Shown here: positions 5,708 to 8,458 of the stretch, piece after piece | How positions within the stretch are numbered: the first letter of the stretch is position 1 | How the letters are laid out: each line of letters starts with the position of its first letter | Assembly (NCBI GenBank): GCA_900553315.1 | Contig: USCW01000064.1 | Span: forward strand, 1-8,458 | Direction: 5' to 3' | Origin: an uncultured Eubacteriales bacterium | GTDB taxonomy: Bacteria > Bacillota > Clostridia > Christensenellales > Aristaeellaceae | DNA: 8,458 nt | Translations under genes and position numbers: made by a program | Notes under the pieces: model-generated | What the model was told of the DNA's origin: nothing | Databases searched by the model: none | The model's input: the letters and a program-made list of their open reading frames with translations, nothing else

Positions 5708-7135
5708 ATGAAAAAGTTCTTGGCTACCCTTCTGGCGCTGACGATGCTCATCGGCATGGTCGGTATGATCCCTGCCTCGGCTGAGGAAGTCGTCTCCCTC
5801 AAGTGGGTCACGGTCGGCTCCGGTATGCCCAGCAACTATGCCGCGTGGGCCGAAAAGCTGAACGCCTATCTGGCAGAGAAGATCGGCGTGAACATCGAGA
5901 TGGAAGTCATCTCCTGGGGCGACTGGGACAATCGCCGCAATGTCATCGTCAACACCAACGAGCCCTACGATCTGATCTTCGGCAACAACGGCACCTACAA
6001 CAACGACGTGAAGCTGGGCGCGTATCTGGAGATCACCGAGGACATGCTGAAGGAAAATGCCCCCGGTCTGCTGGACCTGATCCCCGCCGGTTACTGGGAC
6101 GCCTGCCGCGTGAATGGCAAGCTGTACGCTGTGCCCACCTACAAGGACAGCTCCATGACCAACTACTTCGTGTGGGACAAGGATCTGCTGGATGCCAACG
6201 GCATGGACGTGACCGACCTGCACACGCTGGAATCCCTGCATGACACGCTGGTGGCTCTGAAGGACAAGACCTCCAACGCGGTCTATCCCCTGAACAGCAA
6301 CGGCGCTGCCTATCTACTGAGCCGTTACGACGGCTTCTCCTCCGGTCTGCCGGTGCTGGGCGTGCGCTATGACGACGCCGAGATGAAGGTTGTGGCCTCT
6401 GTGGAGCAGGAAGACGTTCTGGCTGATCTGGCTACGCTGCACGCGTGGTACACCGAGGGTCTGATCAACGCCGACGCGGCGACCTATCCCGAGTCCAACA
6501 AGTACAACGTTTGCTCCGTGGCGCAGGGCTGGCCCTATGCGGCGATCTCCACTTGGGGTCCCAACATGGGCGTGAACGCCATCGCTGTGCAGTATGGCGA
6601 CACCATCATCTCCAATGATACGGTGCAGGGCTCCCTGAACAGCATCTCCGTGAACTGCGAGCATCCTGAGAAGGCGCTGGCGCTGCTGAACCTCATCAAC
6701 ACCGATTCCTATGTGCGCGACTCCTTCTACTATGGTCTGGAAGGCGACGACTGGGAGTACACCGCGGATCATCGCGTGCATCGCAACAAGACCGAGTGGA
6801 CCATGGCCGGTTACACCCAGGCGACCTTCTTCGCCGTGACCCAGCTGGACGACACCGATTACAACCAGTGGGACGAGGTGAAGGAGCTGAACGCCAACGC
6901 CAAGGCTTCCGTGCTGCTGGGCTTCTCCTTCGACTCCACCAAGGTGCAGGATCAGATTTCCAGCTGCGTGGAAATCTACAACCGCTACAAGGGCGAGATC
7001 ATGACCGGTACCGTGGATCCCACCGACGAGACCCGCGGCGTGCCCGCCATGATGAAGGAGATGCGTGCGGCTGGCTTCGATGAGATCGTTGCCGAGGCAC
7101 AGGCGCAGATCGACGCTTGGAAGGCCGTCAAGTAA
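5708..7135 (+). CDS. ABC transporter sugar-binding protein, LplA/YtcQ type with DUF3502-like C terminus
   Basis: This is the extracellular substrate-binding subunit for the two permeases, 475 residues long. It starts with a Sec signal peptide: MKK, a hydrophobic core at 4-21, and PASA ending at residue 25 before EE, a signal peptidase I-type site. No cysteine occurs before residue 133, so there is no lipobox, which is unusual for a Gram-positive binding protein. The mature region has a typical extracellular solute-binding fold (LNAYLAEKIGVNIEME; EPYDLIFGN; GKLYAVPTYKD). The C terminus, about 340-475, matches the DUF3502 pattern of LplA-type proteins: GFSFDSTKVQDQI at 405-417, then MTGTVDP, and EMRAAGFDEIVAEAQAQIDA at 451-470. 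The start follows AAGGAGGA (5693-5700); the in-frame extension to 5639 is non-family sequence. The coding bases are enriched in C-ending codons, which suggests high expression. The ligand is not visible; downstream GH130 points to a mannoside. Confidence 0.93.
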   Translation: MKKFLATLLALTMLIGMVGMIPASAEEVVSLKWVTVGSGMPSNYAAWAEKLNAYLAEKIGVNIEMEVISWGDWDNRRNVIVNTNEPYDLIFGNNGTYNNDVKLGAYLEITEDMLKENAPGLLDLIPAGYWDACRVNGKLYAVPTYKDSSMTNYFVWDKDLLDANGMDVTDLHTLESLHDTLVALKDKTSNAVYPLNSNGAAYLLSRYDGFSSGLPVLGVRYDDAEMKVVASVEQEDVLADLATLHAWYTEGLINADAATYPESNKYNVCSVAQGWPYAAISTWGPNMGVNAIAVQYGDTIISNDTVQGSLNSISVNCEHPEKALALLNLINTDSYVRDSFYYGLEGDDWEYTADHRVHRNKTEWTMAGYTQATFFAVTQLDDTDYNQWDEVKELNANAKASVLLGFSFDSTKVQDQISSCVEIYNRYKGEIMTGTVDPTDETRGVPAMMKEMRAAGFDEIVAEAQAQIDAWKAVK

Positions 7136-7154
7136 GCTTTTGAAAATTTTTCCA

Positions 7155-7245
7155 GCTTCCAAGTAGGGAAGCCTCGCCCGCACGGCGAATGATGTCAGGC
7201 TGGATGCAATCGTGTTTCCGAGCGACACCAACCAGCCGTGCGGGC
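7155..7245 (+). terminator. structured spacer with terminator-like stem between binding protein and GH130 genes
   Basis: A short hairpin GCTTCC/GGAAGC (7155-7172) follows the binding-protein stop. Then an 11-bp perfect stem forms between GCCCGCACGGC (7176-7186) and GCCGTGCGGGC (7235-7245), followed by TTTTC, as in an intrinsic terminator. The 48-base loop is far longer than usual. Inside it GGCTGG (7198-7203) can pair with CCAGCC (7232-7237), and GTGT (7212-7215) with ACAC (7225-7228). The GGCTGG pairing uses bases 7235-7237 of the terminator stem, so the two folds exclude each other. Partial termination would leave more binding-protein mRNA than enzyme mRNA; a regulated leader is a more speculative reading. 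The rest of the 199-base spacer shows only a weak GCGGTT/AACCGC stem (7262-7285). Confidence 0.55.
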
Positions 7246-7334
7246 TTTTCATGGTCACGCGGCGGTTGTCCCGCGGCGAAACCGCATAACAACTGCAAAC
7301 ACTATTTTGTCAACGAAAGCGAGTGGTATCATCA

Positions 7335-8324
7335 ATGGCCAAAATCATTGGTAAGGCGCTGCCGAACATCCCGTGGGAGGACAAGCCCGCGGGAGAGATC
7401 ATGCCCATGTGGCGCTTCTCCGGCAACCCCATTATCGACCGTCACGGCAATAAGCGCTCCAATTCTGTGTTCAACAGCGCAGTTGTCCCCTTCGAGGACG
7501 GCTTTGCGGGCGTTTTCCGCTGTGACAGCCGTTCCATCAGCATGGACCTGTTTGCTGGCCGCAGCAAGGACGGCCTCCATTGGCAGATCGACGATGAACC
7601 CCTCCACATGGTGGACGCTGATCCCGAGGTACTGAACAAGGAATACCGCTATGACGCACGCATTACCCCCATCGACGGCAAGTATTATATTACCTGGTGC
7701 AACGGCTACCACGGCCCCACCATCGGCGTAGCGTGGACGGAGGACTTTAAGACCTTCCATCAGCTGGAAAACGCCTTCCTGCCCTTCAACCGCAACGGCG
7801 TGCTGTTCCCCCGCAAAATCAACGGCATGTATATGATGATGTCCCGCCCTTCCGATAACGGCCATACGCCCTTCGGCGACATCTATGTGAGCCAGTCGAA
7901 GGACCTTGAATTCTGGGGCCGCCACCGCTACATGATGGGCACCATCAAGGGCAACGATTCCGCATGGCAGTCCACGAAGATCGGCCCCGGCCCCGCGCCC
8001 ATTGAAACGGACGAGGGCTGGCTGCTGCTGTATCATGGCGTAATCACCACCTGCAACGGCTTCGTGTACCGCATGGGCAGCGCACTTCTCGACCTTGATG
8101 AGCCGTGGAAGGTGCTGTATCGCTCCTTGGATTACGTGATGGCTCCCACCGAGCTGTACGAGTGTGTGGGCGACGTGCCCAACGTCGTGTTCCCCTGCGC
8201 CGCCCTGACCGACGCGGATACCGGTCGCATTGCCGTCTACTACGGCTGTGCCGATACCGTGACCGGCCTCGCCTTCACCACCGTGGACGAGCTGGTGAAG
8301 TACACCAAGGAAAACTCGAAGTAA
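7335..8324 (+). CDS. GH130 family mannoside phosphorylase (beta-1,4-mannooligosaccharide type likely)
   Basis: GH130 enzymes use phosphate to split a terminal beta-mannoside, releasing alpha-mannose 1-phosphate. The protein has 329 residues, no signal peptide, and is cytoplasmic. Family landmarks are IPWEDKPAG (12-20), SNSVFNSAVVPFEDGFAGVF (42-61), EYRYDARI with the conserved acid D107, and YITWCNGYHGPTIGVAWTED (118-137). Further on come AFLPFNRNGVLFPRKI, MSRPSD, KIGPGPAPIET and LLYHGV. R153, R171 and H234 sit where phosphate-binding residues are expected. From memory the sequence resembles the subfamily of Ruminococcus RaMP2 and of UhgbMP, so the substrate could be beta-1,4-mannooligosaccharides or the Man-GlcNAc core of N-glycans. 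I start at the ATG 7335; a GTG at 7323 is in frame. The ribosome binding site is weak (GAGTGG, 7321-7326), which fits translation below that of the binding protein. It is probably the catabolic enzyme for the imported sugar. Confidence 0.93.
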   Translation: MAKIIGKALPNIPWEDKPAGEIMPMWRFSGNPIIDRHGNKRSNSVFNSAVVPFEDGFAGVFRCDSRSISMDLFAGRSKDGLHWQIDDEPLHMVDADPEVLNKEYRYDARITPIDGKYYITWCNGYHGPTIGVAWTEDFKTFHQLENAFLPFNRNGVLFPRKINGMYMMMSRPSDNGHTPFGDIYVSQSKDLEFWGRHRYMMGTIKGNDSAWQSTKIGPGPAPIETDEGWLLLYHGVITTCNGFVYRMGSALLDLDEPWKVLYRSLDYVMAPTELYECVGDVPNVVFPCAALTDADTGRIAVYYGCADTVTGLAFTTVDELVKYTKENSK

Positions 8325-8370
8325 GCCAATACCATTCCCCCACCTCGCACGTCCACCTTCAACGGAGCCA

Positions 8371-8450
8371 CCCCTACTAGCAGGGGCGCTCAACTCCAAA
8401 GAAAAAGCCACCCCAAACCCCAGCCACTCTTCGGGAGAGGGGGGCTGGGG
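8371..8450. terminator. hairpins downstream of the GH130 gene, possible terminator
   Basis: After the GH130 stop the sequence is non-coding and C-rich. A small stem CCCCT/AGGGG lies at 8371-8386. A larger hairpin pairs CCCCAGCC (8418-8425) with GGCTGGGG (8443-8450), and CTCT (8427-8430) with AGAG (8436-8439) inside it. No T-run follows before the window ends at 8458, so termination is only suggested. The GC-rich palindromes resemble dispersed repeat elements rather than a textbook terminator. Confidence 0.35.
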
Positions 8451-8458
8451 GAGAGGCG

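Noticed and set aside
6314..7258. Long - strand open frame of 314 residues
   Set aside because: It is the antisense shadow of the binding-protein gene, with biased composition and no motif.
7332..8411. Long - strand open frame of 359 residues
   Set aside because: It is the antisense shadow of the GH130 gene, whose family motifs are unmistakable; the antisense protein has low-complexity His/Ala/Val-rich sequence and no recognisable domain.

Overview
The window looks like chromosomal DNA from a GC-rich, uncultured gut-type member of the Firmicutes (Clostridia). Evidence: tilS followed by hpt; strong AGGAGG-type ribosome binding sites; an LplB/YtcP/LplA-type sugar ABC transporter with no ATPase gene of its own; and a LacI-family regulator of a kind common in Clostridia. 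No phage, transposase, CRISPR, rRNA or tRNA gene was found. The organism is an inference; no species is recognised.

Layout. (1) 1-1834, + strand: a housekeeping pair. tilS (tRNA-Ile lysidine synthetase) is cut by the left edge and lacks its ATP-binding P-loop; hpt (hypoxanthine phosphoribosyltransferase) is complete. (2) 1850-1895: a perfect 21-bp hairpin separates hpt from the convergent regulator gene. (3) 1904-2905, - strand: a LacI-family repressor. (4) 2906-3173: an AT-rich divergent control region with a good promoter for the repressor gene, a reasonable promoter for the transporter genes, and palindromes that could be operators. (5) 3174-5088, + strand: two ABC permeases, LplB-like then YtcP-like. 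(6) 5089-5707: 619 bases without a gene, holding three tandem copies of a 142-bp unit, each with three hairpins, followed by a further hairpin cluster and a TTGACA box. (7) 5708-7135: the sugar-binding protein, with a Sec signal peptide but no lipobox cysteine. (8) 7136-7334: a structured spacer with a terminator-like stem and a competing alternative pairing. (9) 7335-8324: a GH130 mannoside phosphorylase. (10) 8325-8458: non-coding tail with hairpins.

How the genes fit together (inference): the binding protein captures a mannose-containing oligosaccharide, the two permeases import it using an ATPase encoded elsewhere (MsmX-type), and the GH130 enzyme cleaves the terminal beta-mannoside with phosphate to give mannose 1-phosphate, saving ATP. 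The divergent LacI-type protein probably responds to the sugar and controls the transporter promoter. The repeat block and the structured spacer may set different expression levels for permeases, binding protein and enzyme.

No wholly new system was found. The most unusual parts are the 142-bp repeat array with what looks like a compensatory change in one stem, the apparently non-lipidated binding protein, and the alternative RNA folds upstream of the GH130 gene.
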